64,000 nucleotides of DNA from Achromobacter insolitus (lineage in GTDB: Bacteria; Pseudomonadota; Gammaproteobacteria; Burkholderiales; Burkholderiaceae_B). The stretch is taken from assembly GCF_002209555.1 (NCBI RefSeq), contig NZ_NJIF01000002.1, positions 62,001 to 126,000 on the forward strand. The letters run 5' to 3'. Positions 16,636 through 25,021 of the stretch are shown one piece after another; positions within the stretch are counted from its first letter, which is position 1; each line of letters opens with the position of its first letter. The notes beneath the pieces were generated by a model that was given only the letters and a program-made list of their open reading frames with translations, was not told the origin of the DNA and ran no database searches. Position numbers and translations under genes: made by a program.

Positions 16636-17325
16636 ATGGGCAAATTCGATTTCGACGTGATATGGACAGCGCTGCCCTATCTGTTCCAGACGGGCATGAC
16701 GTTCACGCTGACACTGACGGTGCTGGCCGCGGTAATGGGCCTCGCGCTGGGCACGCTGCTGGCCATGATGCGGTTATCGCGGTTCAGGATATTGTCGGTG
16801 CCGGCGGGCATCTACGTGAACGTGATGCGTTCGATCCCGCTCTTGCTGGTGATCTTCTGGTTCTATTTCCTGGTGCCCTACATTGCCGCCTGGGTGGTGG
16901 GTTCGCCCACGCCGCTGCGCGTGGGGGCGTTCAACTCGGCCGTGATCACCTTCACCTTGTTCGAGGCCGCGTATTTCTGCGAAATCATGCGCGCGGGCAT
17001 ACAGTCGATCGCGCGCGGCCAGGTGTCGGCCAGCATGGCGCTGGGGCTGAACCACTGGCAGGGCATGCGCTACGTGGTGCTGCCCCAGGCGTTTCGCAAC
17101 ATGCTGCCGGCGCTTCTGACGCGCATCATCATTCTGTTCCAGGACACCTCGCTGGTGTATGTGCTGTCCTTGACCGACTTCCTGGGCGCGGCCGCCAAGA
17201 TCGGTCAGCGCGACGGGCGCCTGGTTGAGCTCTATCTGTTCGTGGCGGTGGTGTATTTCGTGATCTGCTTCACGGCGTCCCGCCTGGTCAAGCTGCTGGA
17301 AAAGCGCACGCGGGTGCTGCGCTAG
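16636..17325 (+). CDS. Amino-acid ABC transporter permease (GltK-like)
   Basis: This 229-residue permease has the typical FDFDVIWTALPYLFQTG opening and the EAA loop ASMALGLNHWQGMRYVV, then LPQAFRNMLPALLTR. It forms the heterodimeric channel with the preceding subunit. Five membrane helices are visible. The cluster order (receptor, two permeases, ATPase) is that of gltIJKL. Confidence 0.88.
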   Translation: MGKFDFDVIWTALPYLFQTGMTFTLTLTVLAAVMGLALGTLLAMMRLSRFRILSVPAGIYVNVMRSIPLLLVIFWFYFLVPYIAAWVVGSPTPLRVGAFNSAVITFTLFEAAYFCEIMRAGIQSIARGQVSASMALGLNHWQGMRYVVLPQAFRNMLPALLTRIIILFQDTSLVYVLSLTDFLGAAAKIGQRDGRLVELYLFVAVVYFVICFTASRLVKLLEKRTRVLR

Positions 17326-17358
17326 CGCGGCCCTTCCAGTTATCCACAGGTTTCAACG

Positions 17359-18117
17359 ATGCAACTCTCTTCCACTCCCTCGATGATCGAGATCAGGCAG
17401 GTCAGCAAGTGGTACGGCGATTTTCAGGTGCTGGACGATTGCTCCACCACCGTCGGCCGCGGCGAGGTCGTCGTGGTCTGCGGCCCTTCGGGTTCCGGCA
17501 AGTCCACGCTGATCAAAACCGTGAATGCGCTGGAGCCCTTTCAGAAGGGCGAGATCCTGGTCAACGGCATTTCGGTGGGCGATCCGCGAACCAACCTGCC
17601 CAAGCTGCGCGCGGTGGCGGGCATGGTGTTCCAGCACTTCGAGCTGTTCCCGCACTTGTCGGTGACCGAGAACCTGTGCCTGGGCCAGCTCAAGGTGCTT
17701 AAGCGCGGCAAGGAAGAAGCCCGCCAGCGCGCGCTGGCGTTGCTGGAGCGCGTGGGCCTGTCGGCGCACAAAGACAAGCATCCCGGGGAATTGTCGGGGG
17801 GCCAGCAGCAGCGCGTGGCAATCGCGCGCGCGCTGTCCATGGACCCTGTGGTCATGCTCTTTGACGAGCCGACTTCGGCCCTGGACCCGGAGATGGTGAA
17901 CGAGGTGCTGGACGTGATGACCGACCTCGCCGCAGAAGGCATGACGATGATGGTGGTGACCCATGAAATGGGGTTTGCCCGCCGCGTCGCCGACCGTGTG
18001 ATCTTCATGGACGGCGGCAAAATCGTGGAGGACTGCGACAAGGAGCAGTTTTTCGGCGATGTGGAGGAGCGTGCGCCGCGCACGCGCCAGTTTCTTTCCA
18101 AAATCCTGCAGCACTGA
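17359..18117 (+). CDS. Amino-acid ABC transporter ATPase (GltL-like)
   Basis: This 252-residue ATPase has Walker [10 protein letters not shown] (~42-50), Q-loop [11 protein letters not shown], signature [13 protein letters not shown], Walker [15 protein letters not shown] and switch [14 protein letters not shown]. Either ATG 17359 or ATG 17383 could start it; the second (MIEIRQ) is the more usual family start, but the first is kept because no strong RBS separates them. It drives the importer formed by the two preceding permeases. Confidence 0.9.
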   Translation: MQLSSTPSMIEIRQVSKWYGDFQVLDDCSTTVGRGEVVVVCGPSGSGKSTLIKTVNALEPFQKGEILVNGISVGDPRTNLPKLRAVAGMVFQHFELFPHLSVTENLCLGQLKVLKRGKEEARQRALALLERVGLSAHKDKHPGELSGGQQQRVAIARALSMDPVVMLFDEPTSALDPEMVNEVLDVMTDLAAEGMTMMVVTHEMGFARRVADRVIFMDGGKIVEDCDKEQFFGDVEERAPRTRQFLSKILQH

Positions 18118-18122
18118 TAGCC

Positions 18123-19178
18123 ATGAACCAGACCTCTTCCGCCGCCGCGCACGCACCCGTCGACCTGCGCAGCGACACGGTCACCCATCCCACCGCGGCC
18201 ATGTACGAACGGATGCGCACCGCCCCCATTGGCGATGACGGCCTGGACGGCGACCCCACCGTGCGCGAGCTCGAGGCCTATGTGGCCGCGCAGCTGGGCA
18301 AGCAAGCCGGGCTGTTCGTGCCCAGCTGCACCATGGCCAATCTGCTGGCGGTCCTGGCGCAGACGCAGCGCAATGAACAGGTCGTGCTGGAGTCGGCCGC
18401 GCACATGTACACGTCCGAACGTGGCGCCGCCACGTTCACCGGCGTGTTTTACCTGGGCGTGCCGGGGACGGACGGCGCCATGGACCTGAACCGGCTGGAA
18501 GAGACCTTGCTGCCCGGCGGCCACAGGCTGAAGACCGCGTTGGTGACCATGGAAACCTCGCATAACAATGCCGCCGGCGCGGTGCTGCCGCTGGATCACA
18601 TGCAGGCGGTCCGCAGCCTGGCGCAGGCGGCCGGCGCCCCCGTGCATCTGGACGGCGCGCGGCTGTACAACGCGGCCGTGGCGCTGGGTGTGGCGGCGGA
18701 GGAAATTGCCCGCCATGCCGACACGGTGTCGCTGTGTCTGTCCAAGGGCTTGAGCGCGCCGGTGGGCGCGGTTCTGGCGGGCAGCCAACCCGTGATGGCT
18801 CGTGCCCGCGTACTGCGCCGCATGCTGGGCGGCACGCAGCGACAGTCGGGCATCATGGCCGCGGCCGGACTGGAAGGCGTGCAGACCATGGGCGGCCGGC
18901 TGGTCGAAGACCATGCGCGCGCACGCCGCCTGAGCGTGGGCGTCAACCGGCTGGGACCGGCCATCTCGGCGACCGAACCGCAGACGAACATCGTGCAGGT
19001 CGAAACCGCGGGCACCGGCTTGAGCAATACGGAGTGGGTAGCGGCGCTGCAGACGGCGGGCCTGCTGGTGCGCCCATGGGGCCGCACGCGGCTGCGCTGC
19101 GTGACTCATCGCCACATCGGCGACGCGGACATCGACGCGGCGGTGCTGGCCTTCGAAACGGTGCTGAACGGCCGCTGA
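18123..19178 (+). CDS. ltaE: Low-specificity L-threonine aldolase
   Basis: This 351-residue PLP enzyme of fold type I cleaves L-threonine or L-allo-threonine to glycine and acetaldehyde. It starts DLRSDTVTHPTAAMYERM, with the conserved GDDGLDGDPTV element. The PLP lysine is Lys208 in LCLSKGLSAPVG, preceded by the HLDGARLYNAAVA segment whose Asp holds the pyridine nitrogen. It begins 5 bases after the ATPase stop, so it is the last gene of the transporter operon. This implies that the imported amino acid is a beta-hydroxy type or feeds glycine metabolism. Confidence 0.9.
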   Translation: MNQTSSAAAHAPVDLRSDTVTHPTAAMYERMRTAPIGDDGLDGDPTVRELEAYVAAQLGKQAGLFVPSCTMANLLAVLAQTQRNEQVVLESAAHMYTSERGAATFTGVFYLGVPGTDGAMDLNRLEETLLPGGHRLKTALVTMETSHNNAAGAVLPLDHMQAVRSLAQAAGAPVHLDGARLYNAAVALGVAAEEIARHADTVSLCLSKGLSAPVGAVLAGSQPVMARARVLRRMLGGTQRQSGIMAAAGLEGVQTMGGRLVEDHARARRLSVGVNRLGPAISATEPQTNIVQVETAGTGLSNTEWVAALQTAGLLVRPWGRTRLRCVTHRHIGDADIDAAVLAFETVLNGR

Positions 19179-19219
19179 TCTGCTCCGTTCCCCGGGCGGC
19201 GCCGATGCGATAATGCCGC

Positions 19220-20125
19220 ATGACCACGACCCATCTTTCCCGAAAAGACTATCTCTGCGCACTGGCGGTCGTGGTCATCTGGGGCACCAACTTCGTCGCA
19301 ATGAAAGTCGGCATGCGGGGCTTATCGCCCATGCTCTTGGGCGCTCTGCGGTTCGCGCTGGCGGCCTTTCCATTGATTCTCTTCGTGCGCGCGCCGCGCT
19401 TGCCGTGGCGCTGGGTCGCGGCCTATGGGCTGGTCCAGGGCCTGGGCCAGTTCGGGCTGTTGTTCACCGCCTTGAAATTCGGCATGCCGGCCGGCATGGC
19501 CTCGCTGGTCATCCAGACGCAGGCTTTTTTCACGCTGCTGCTGGCGGCCCCCATCCTGCATGAGCGCGCGCAACGCCATCACTGGATCGGGCTGGGCGTG
19601 GCGGCGCTAGGGCTGGCGGTCATTGCCGGCGGCCGCGGTGAAGGGCCGGGCCAGATGACCATGCTGGGCTTCGTGCTGACCTTGGGCGGCGCGTTCATGT
19701 GGGCGGTGTCCAACATTATCGTGCGCCTGGCCAGCCGCAAGTCGCCAGGCTACGACCCGTTCGCCTTCATCGCCTGGAGCAGCGCCGCACCGGTGCTGCC
19801 GTTCCTGTTGCTGGCCGTGCTGATCGACGGGTGGGAGCCAGTAACGGGCATGATTCTCGGCATGGGCTGGGGCGAGATCCTGTCTGTGGTGTACCTGGCG
19901 GGGCTGGCTACGTTGCTGGCCTACACCTTGTGGACGCAGTTGCTGACGCGCCACGCCGCCGCCAAGATCGCGCCGTTTTCGCTGCTGGTTCCCGTGGTGG
20001 GCTTGTGGGCCGCGTCCGTGGCCTTCGGCGAACGCCTGGAGCCCATGCAATGGCTGGGCGTGGCCGGCGTGCTGGCGGGCCTGCTTTTCAATCAGCTGGG
20101 CGGCCGCTGGCTGCGCACGCGCTGA
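19220..20125 (+). CDS. eamA: EamA family drug/metabolite exporter
   Basis: This 301-residue, ten-helix DMT transporter is close in sequence pattern to E. coli EamA (YdeD), which exports O-acetylserine and cysteine. Shared landmarks are VVIWGTNFVAMKVG near the start, FGMPAGMASLVIQTQAFFT at ~90, MLGFVLTLGGAFMWA at ~150 and APFSLLVPVVGLWAAS near 255. The two EamA repeats span ~10-137 and ~150-297. It lies 41 bp after ltaE and may share its transcript. Confidence 0.88.
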   Translation: MTTTHLSRKDYLCALAVVVIWGTNFVAMKVGMRGLSPMLLGALRFALAAFPLILFVRAPRLPWRWVAAYGLVQGLGQFGLLFTALKFGMPAGMASLVIQTQAFFTLLLAAPILHERAQRHHWIGLGVAALGLAVIAGGRGEGPGQMTMLGFVLTLGGAFMWAVSNIIVRLASRKSPGYDPFAFIAWSSAAPVLPFLLLAVLIDGWEPVTGMILGMGWGEILSVVYLAGLATLLAYTLWTQLLTRHAAAKIAPFSLLVPVVGLWAASVAFGERLEPMQWLGVAGVLAGLLFNQLGGRWLRTR

Positions 20126-20184
20126 GCCCTCCGCCCGCATCGGCCGAGCAGACTAATCCATAACGGCGAACAGACGCGTCGAGC

Positions 20185-20481
20185 TCACAATTGCTCGAAA
20201 CGGATGTAACGCTTATCGGTGTACTCCCGGCGGGTGGTTATTTCCTGCACGCTGGCTCCCGGCGGGCCGCGCCGCAGCCATTCCAGCATGTGATCGACCT
20301 GGTCGGCGGTGCCCTGCACCATGGCTTCGACCGTGCCGTCCGGCAGGTTCTGCACCCAGCCCTTGGCGCCCAGCATATGGGCGCGCCGGACCGTGGCGTG
20401 GCGGTATCCCACACCCTGCACGGTGCCGGTGATCGTGACGTGCACGGTCTCGATATGGGTATCGGCTTTAGGGTCTTGCAT
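20185..20481 (-). CDS. acyP: Acylphosphatase
   Basis: This 98-residue enzyme hydrolyses acyl phosphates such as acetyl or carbamoyl phosphate. The phosphate-binding loop GTVQGVGYRH contains catalytic Arg near residue 27, and the catalytic Asn lies in GWVQNLPDGTVEA. Length and alpha/beta fold order match the family. It converges on eamA and is divergent from the PhyH gene. Confidence 0.92.
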   Translation of the reverse strand: MQDPKADTHIETVHVTITGTVQGVGYRHATVRRAHMLGAKGWVQNLPDGTVEAMVQGTADQVDHMLEWLRRGPPGASVQEITTRREYTDKRYIRFEQL

Positions 20482-20641
20482 CGATTCTCTCTCGGATGAG
20501 GCGCCGCACGCGGCGATGTACGTAGGCGGTAATGGCTACGGCGGATGGTCTATAGGCCCGGGCGGCCCCTGGCGATACGTTAGAGCTCATGTCAAAACGT
20601 GCCAGCGGGAACACCCGTTACCAGAGCTTGGAGAAGCCATT

Positions 20642-21538
20642 ATGGAAGAGACCAGTTTGTTGTCGGAAGCTGAGACAGCGCGCTACAGGGAGCAGGGTTA
20701 CCTGGCCCTGAAGGACATGTGCCCGCAGGACGAGGTGGGTTACATCCGCAGGACGCTGCTCGACCTGTTCGCGAACAAAACCGGCTACAACGAGGGCGCG
20801 CAGTATGACTTTGTAAGCCGCGACGACCCGTCCAAACCCGCCAAGTTTCCCAGTTTGCACGATCCGCGCCATTATGCCCCGGGTCTTCTGAAGACCGAGT
20901 ACCACGAGCGCACGCTGGAACTGGCCCGCCAGCTGCTGGGACCGGAGGCGGCCCTGTACGGCGAGCATGCCCTGCTCAAGCCAGGCCCGCACGGGCCGGA
21001 AACGCCATGGCACCAGGACGAGGCCTTCCGTTCGCCGGACTTCATCTATAACGAACTCAGCATCTGGCTGGCGCTGCAGCCGGCCACCACGGAAAACGGC
21101 TGCATGCAGTTCATCCCCGGGTCCAACAAATGGGATGTGCTGGAGCATCGCTCGCCGGGTGGCGACAAGACGCTGCATCCGCTGGAGTGCTGCGGCGACT
21201 TTCCGCGTGACCAGGCGGTGCCGGAACCGCTGGATCCGGGCGGCATCACCGTTCACGACGCCCGCACCTTGCACTTTACCGGGCCGAATACCTCGCAGTC
21301 GCCGCGCCTGGCGTACATCCTGATCTACAACACGCCGCCGGTCTACAAGCCGGGCCGCCGGGAGTTCCCGTGGCTGGAAGGCCGCTGGACGGACAGCCAG
21401 ACGCGCAAGAAGCAGTGGCACAAGCGCGGCGGCCTGGCCGTGGACGTGATGCGGCGCCTGCCCGGAGCGCGACTGACAAGCCCGCGCTGGGTGGCATGGG
21501 CGACGATCCGGGCCGTGTCCAAGGTCTGGCCGCGATAA
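20642..21538 (+). CDS. Phytanoyl-CoA dioxygenase (PhyH) family protein
   Basis: This 298-residue Fe(II)/2-oxoglutarate oxygenase has iron ligands His124 and Asp126 in PWHQDEAF and His211 in ARTLHFTGPNTS. Arg222 in SQSPRLAY should hold 2-oxoglutarate. ATG 20642 has GGAGAA upstream; a longer frame back to 20309 would overlap acyP and is not used. The substrate is unknown. PhyH relatives in bacteria hydroxylate small metabolites, including ectoine (EctD), but the EctD signature is not present here. Confidence 0.83.
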   Translation: MEETSLLSEAETARYREQGYLALKDMCPQDEVGYIRRTLLDLFANKTGYNEGAQYDFVSRDDPSKPAKFPSLHDPRHYAPGLLKTEYHERTLELARQLLGPEAALYGEHALLKPGPHGPETPWHQDEAFRSPDFIYNELSIWLALQPATTENGCMQFIPGSNKWDVLEHRSPGGDKTLHPLECCGDFPRDQAVPEPLDPGGITVHDARTLHFTGPNTSQSPRLAYILIYNTPPVYKPGRREFPWLEGRWTDSQTRKKQWHKRGGLAVDVMRRLPGARLTSPRWVAWATIRAVSKVWPR

Positions 21539-21582
21539 GGGGGCGCAGGGGCCGCAAGAGTCCCTGCGACAGGGGGGCGAAC

Positions 21583-21653
21583 GAGGCCGGCAAGCGACGC
21601 TTGCCGGCCTCGGCGCGTATACTGGGCGGCGTTGCGGGCCTTGCGAGGCCCGC
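21583..21653 (+). terminator. Two consecutive GC-rich hairpins between phyH and the FMN dehydrogenase
   Basis: A perfect 13-bp stem GAGGCCGGCAAGC-GAC-GCTTGCCGGCCTC occupies 21583-21611. A second, GCGGGCCT-TGCG-AGGCCCGC, follows at 21634-21653. The first probably ends the PhyH message, although no T-run follows. TATACT at 21618-21623 between them resembles a -10 box, but I see no matching -35. Confidence 0.45.
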
Positions 21654-21741
21654 GCAATCGCTGGAGCTGCCCGCAGCTGGCGGCCCGGCGTCTAAAAATA
21701 ACGAGCCGCAGCTGGCGCCCCAACACTCCATAGACCACTCC

Positions 21742-22905
21742 ATGACCGCTAACCTTTCTACGATCACCTGCATCGAAGATCTGCGCGCCATTGCGCAGAA
21801 GCGCGTGCCGCGCATGTTCTACGACTACGCGGATTCCGGCGCCTGGACCGAAGGCACGTACCGCGCCAATGAAAGCGATTTTCAGAAGATCAAGCTGCGC
21901 CAGCGCGTGGCGGTGAACATGGAAGGCCGGTCGTTGCGCACCACCATGGTGGGCCACGACGTCATCATGCCGCTGGCGATTTCGCCTACCGGCCTGACCG
22001 GGATGCAGCACGCCGACGGAGAAATCCTGGCGGCCAAGGCCGCGGCGGATTTCGGCGTCCCTTTCACGCTGTCCACCATGAGCATCTGCTCGCTGGAGGA
22101 CGTGGCCGCTGCGACCAAGAAGCCCTTCTGGTTTCAGCTCTACGTGATGCGCGACCGCGAGTTCGTCGCCAACCTCATCGACCGCGCCAAGGCGGCTGGC
22201 TGCTCGGCGCTGGTGCTGACGCTGGACTTGCAGATCCTGGGCCAGCGGCACAAGGACATCAAGAATGGCTTGTCGACGCCGCCCAAGCCCACGTTGCGCA
22301 ATCTCATCAACCTGGCCACCAAGCCGCGCTGGTGCATGGGCATGCTGGGCACCAAGCGGCGCACCTTCGGCAACATCGTCGGCCACGCCAAGGGCGTGAG
22401 CGACCTGTCTTCGCTGTCGTCGTGGACGGCCGAACAATTCGACCCGCGCCTGAGCTGGGACGACGTCGAATGGATCAAGCAGCGCTGGGGCGGCAAGCTC
22501 ATCATCAAGGGCATCCTGGACGTCGAAGACGCGCAGATGGCCGCCAATAGCGGCGCCGATGCGCTCATCGTCAGCAACCACGGCGGCCGCCAGCTGGACG
22601 GCGCCATGTCGTCCATCGCCGCCCTGCCCTCGATCGCCGACGCCGTCGGCTCCAAGATCGAAGTGTGGATGGACGGCGGCGTGCGTTCCGGCCAGGACAT
22701 CCTTAAGGCCGTGGCGCTGGGCGCGCGCGGCGCCATGATCGGCCGCGCTTTCCTCTACGGCCTGGGCGCATACGGTCAAGCTGGCGTTACCCGCGTGCTG
22801 GAGATCCTGTACAAGGAAATGGATACGACGATGGCGCTGTGCGGCCGTCGCTCGATCGAGCCCGGCGACCGCAGCATCCTGCTGCCCGGAACCTACCCGA
22901 ACTGA
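21742..22905 (+). CDS. lldD: FMN-dependent alpha-hydroxyacid dehydrogenase (LldD-like)
   Basis: This 387-residue flavoenzyme of the L-lactate dehydrogenase/glycolate oxidase family oxidises an L-2-hydroxyacid and passes electrons to quinones. RVPRMFYDYADSGAW begins the barrel and MPLAISPTGLTGMQH forms part of the FMN site. His280 in VSNHGGRQLDG is the catalytic base, and the phosphate-binding MDGGVRSGQD and GRAFLYGLGAYGQAG follow. It has no signal peptide. Lactate is the default guess; mandelate or another hydroxyacid is possible. It is followed directly by a strong terminator. Confidence 0.85.
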   Translation: MTANLSTITCIEDLRAIAQKRVPRMFYDYADSGAWTEGTYRANESDFQKIKLRQRVAVNMEGRSLRTTMVGHDVIMPLAISPTGLTGMQHADGEILAAKAAADFGVPFTLSTMSICSLEDVAAATKKPFWFQLYVMRDREFVANLIDRAKAAGCSALVLTLDLQILGQRHKDIKNGLSTPPKPTLRNLINLATKPRWCMGMLGTKRRTFGNIVGHAKGVSDLSSLSSWTAEQFDPRLSWDDVEWIKQRWGGKLIIKGILDVEDAQMAANSGADALIVSNHGGRQLDGAMSSIAALPSIADAVGSKIEVWMDGGVRSGQDILKAVALGARGAMIGRAFLYGLGAYGQAGVTRVLEILYKEMDTTMALCGRRSIEPGDRSILLPGTYPN

Positions 22906-22926
22906 ATGGTTCCGCGGGCCATGGAC

Positions 22927-22959
22927 AAAAGCCTGGACACGTTAGTGCCAGGCTTTTTT
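22927..22959 (+). terminator. Intrinsic terminator of lldD
   Basis: The stem GCCTGG-A-CAC pairs with GTG-C-CAGGC around a GTTA loop, preceded by AAAA and followed by TTTTTT. This is a strong rho-independent terminator 22 bases past the stop, and the A/T flanks would let it work in both directions. Confidence 0.92.
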
Positions 22960-22986
22960 CGTTGGCGCGCCGGCCTGGGAGGACAC

Positions 22987-24081
22987 ATGAGCAAATGCGG
23001 AAGCTCCATGACACGTAACAAACAAGTTGGTCCGCGCCGTCCGGGCGCGGGCATGCCGCTGCTGGGCGCTGTACTGGCGATGTTGTTGTCGGCCGCAGCC
23101 GTGGCGCAACAGAAGACGCTTTACGTCGGGATGAACGGCGGCGACATGGCGCGCGCCTTCTCGCAGCACGTGTTTCCGGAATTCGAGCGCGCCCATAACG
23201 TCAGGATCGTGGTCGAGCCGGGCATGTCCACGGAGGTGCTGGCGCGGGCGCAGGCCGACAAGGACAAGCCGCGGCTGCACCTCATGTTCCTGGACGACGG
23301 CATCATGGCGCGTGCGATATCCATGGGCCTGTGCGCGCCGCTCAATGAAGATCCGGTGTTGAAAGAGCTGTATCCCACCGCGCTGAAGAAGGACCGCATG
23401 GCCGCGGGCATCGATATCGGCATGACCGGCCTGGGCTACAACACCAAGGTGTTCGCGGAGCGGGGCTGGGCCCCGCCCACTTCCTGGATGGATCTTGCGG
23501 ACCCCAAGTACAAGGGCGAGGTCGTGGTGCAGTCGGCTGCCAGCAGCACCTTCGGCCTGCACGCGTTCCTGATGGTCAACCGCATCCTGGGCGGCGACGA
23601 CCGGAACTACGAACCGGGTTTCGCGCAGTGGCCGGCCACCATCGGACCCAACGTGCGCGAATACATCCCGGATTCGGCGCGGTTGGCGGACATGGTGCAG
23701 GCGGACCGGGCTGCGCTGTTTCCCTGGACGCCCACGGCCATTTCCCGCCTGAAGAGGCGGGGCGTGCACGTGGAATACGCGCAACCCAGGGAGGGAGCGA
23801 TGATCCTGATGGTAGGCGAGTGCGTCGTCGCCGGGAACAGCGAACCGGAACTGTCGCAAAAGCTGGCGCTGTACCTGTTGTCGGCGCAGGCGCAGACGAA
23901 AGCGCTGGAGATGGGTGGACACTTTCCGTCCAACCGCAATGTGCTGGCGCCCGCCGGCCACGCGGATGCGCTGCAGCGCTTCCAGGGCTATATGTCGAAC
24001 GCCAGGATCCCGAACTGGGATCAGATCAATGAATCCCGGCCTGCGTTCAACGCCCGCTGGAATCGGGAAATCGGGCGCTGA
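22987..24081 (+). CDS. Orphan extracellular solute-binding protein (PotD/AfuA-like)
   Basis: This 364-residue ABC receptor belongs to the family-1/6 type used for polyamines, iron or thiamine. A signal peptide ends near AAAVAQQ (~residue 39). TLYVGMNGGDMARAFSQHVFP begins the mature fold. Landmarks are GMTGLGYNTKVF, PPTSWMDLADPKYKG and GGHFPSNRNV. ATG 22987 has GGGAGGACAC upstream; ATG 23011 would also give a signal peptide. No permease or ATPase gene is near, so the transporter it serves must lie elsewhere. It stands between a terminator and the AraC gene. Confidence 0.83.
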   Translation: MSKCGSSMTRNKQVGPRRPGAGMPLLGAVLAMLLSAAAVAQQKTLYVGMNGGDMARAFSQHVFPEFERAHNVRIVVEPGMSTEVLARAQADKDKPRLHLMFLDDGIMARAISMGLCAPLNEDPVLKELYPTALKKDRMAAGIDIGMTGLGYNTKVFAERGWAPPTSWMDLADPKYKGEVVVQSAASSTFGLHAFLMVNRILGGDDRNYEPGFAQWPATIGPNVREYIPDSARLADMVQADRAALFPWTPTAISRLKRRGVHVEYAQPREGAMILMVGECVVAGNSEPELSQKLALYLLSAQAQTKALEMGGHFPSNRNVLAPAGHADALQRFQGYMSNARIPNWDQINESRPAFNARWNREIGR

Positions 24082-24099
24082 GGGCCGCGCCGAGGATAC

Positions 24100-24113
24100 G
24101 CGCTAAAAAGCGC
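24100..24113. other. Small hairpin after the orphan receptor gene
   Basis: GCGCT-AAAA-AGCGC lies 18 bases after the receptor stop and is followed by AAAATCT. The stem is only 5 bp, so any role in termination is doubtful. Confidence 0.25.
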
Positions 24114-24160
24114 AAAATCTGCAAAGGCCGGCCCGCTACATTGCCCTCCAAGGAGACCGC

Positions 24161-24994
24161 ATGAAGCCCGCAACCCTGAATCACTATGGCCAGCGCCTGG
24201 AGCCCGTCCTGCGCTGGCTGGCGAGCCACCCCGATGCCGATCCGGATCTGTACCGGCTGGCGGAGCTGGCCTGCCTGTCGCCGTATCACTTCCATCGCGT
24301 CTACCGCGCCATGATGGGAGAAACGGTGAACGCCACCGTGCAGCGTATCCGCATGCACCGCGCGGCGGTGGCGCTGGGGCATTCCGAGGCTTCCTTGCGG
24401 GAGGTGGCGCAGCGCGCCGGCTATGAGTCGGACGCGGCGTTCAACCGGGCATTCGGCGCGACCTTCGGCATTTCGCCGGGGCGCTACCGGGCGGCCCGCT
24501 CCCGTCCCTTCGACCCAAAGGAGCTAGGCATGTATCCCATCAAGATCGAAACCTTTCCCGGCGCGACGTTGGCGGTTCTGCCGCATCGGGGCAGCTATCA
24601 GGAAATCGGCCCGCTGTTTTCGCGAGCCTTCATGCTCGCCATCAGCCGCGGCATCGCACAGCCGGATTCCATTGGCTACGGCGTGTACTTCGACGACCCC
24701 GAGCAAGTGCCGGCCGGCCAATTGCGCTCCATGGCCGGCATGTCGGTGGCGCCCGATGCGGACCTGGGCAGCGAACTGGAACGCTTCGAGATTCCAGAAG
24801 GCCGTTGCGCCATACTGACCTACACCGGGCCATACAACGAGATGGACAAGCCCTATAACTGGATGTTTTCGGAATGGCTGCCGGGTAGCGGCGAGGTGCC
24901 GGCGGACTTCCCCATGTTCGAGCAGTACCTGAACGATCCCCGCACGACGCCGCCCGCACAGCTGCAGACGCGCATCTGCCTGCCGCTGAAGTGA
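24161..24994 (+). CDS. AraC regulator with C-terminal GyrI-like effector domain
   Basis: This 277-residue regulator has the DNA-binding domain first: two AraC helix-turn-helices at ~10-110 (CLSPYHFHRVYRAMMGE and DAAFNRAFGATFGISPGRYR). A GyrI-like small-molecule domain fills ~125-277 (IKIETFPGATLAVLPHRG, ending QTRICLPLK). This Rob/BmrR-like order suits a multidrug or hydrophobic-ligand sensor. It has AAGGAG 8 bases upstream. Its target is unclear; it is single and converges on the deaminase operon. Confidence 0.9.
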   Translation: MKPATLNHYGQRLEPVLRWLASHPDADPDLYRLAELACLSPYHFHRVYRAMMGETVNATVQRIRMHRAAVALGHSEASLREVAQRAGYESDAAFNRAFGATFGISPGRYRAARSRPFDPKELGMYPIKIETFPGATLAVLPHRGSYQEIGPLFSRAFMLAISRGIAQPDSIGYGVYFDDPEQVPAGQLRSMAGMSVAPDADLGSELERFEIPEGRCAILTYTGPYNEMDKPYNWMFSEWLPGSGEVPADFPMFEQYLNDPRTTPPAQLQTRICLPLK

Positions 24995-25021
24995 GGCGCG
25001 GCCGCGCCGCGCCTGGTGCGT

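Noticed and set aside
15189..17228. A 679-codon open frame on the plus strand across the amino-acid importer
   Set aside because: It lies in another frame over three well-supported transporter genes and is Arg/Gly-rich with no motif.
17340..17348. TTATCCACA DnaA-box matches at 17340, also 9399-9407 and 34810-34818
   Set aside because: They are single sites, two inside genes, with no cluster, no AT-rich unwinding region and no dnaA/dnaN nearby, so not an origin.
20642..21538. PhyH protein as an ectoine hydroxylase (EctD) partner of the ectC locus
   Set aside because: It is 11 kb away, in another unit, and I do not see the EctD signature; only the general oxygenase residues match.
21618..21623. 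TATACT as a -10 box for the FMN dehydrogenase gene
   Set aside because: No acceptable -35 at 16-18 bp; it lies between two hairpins.
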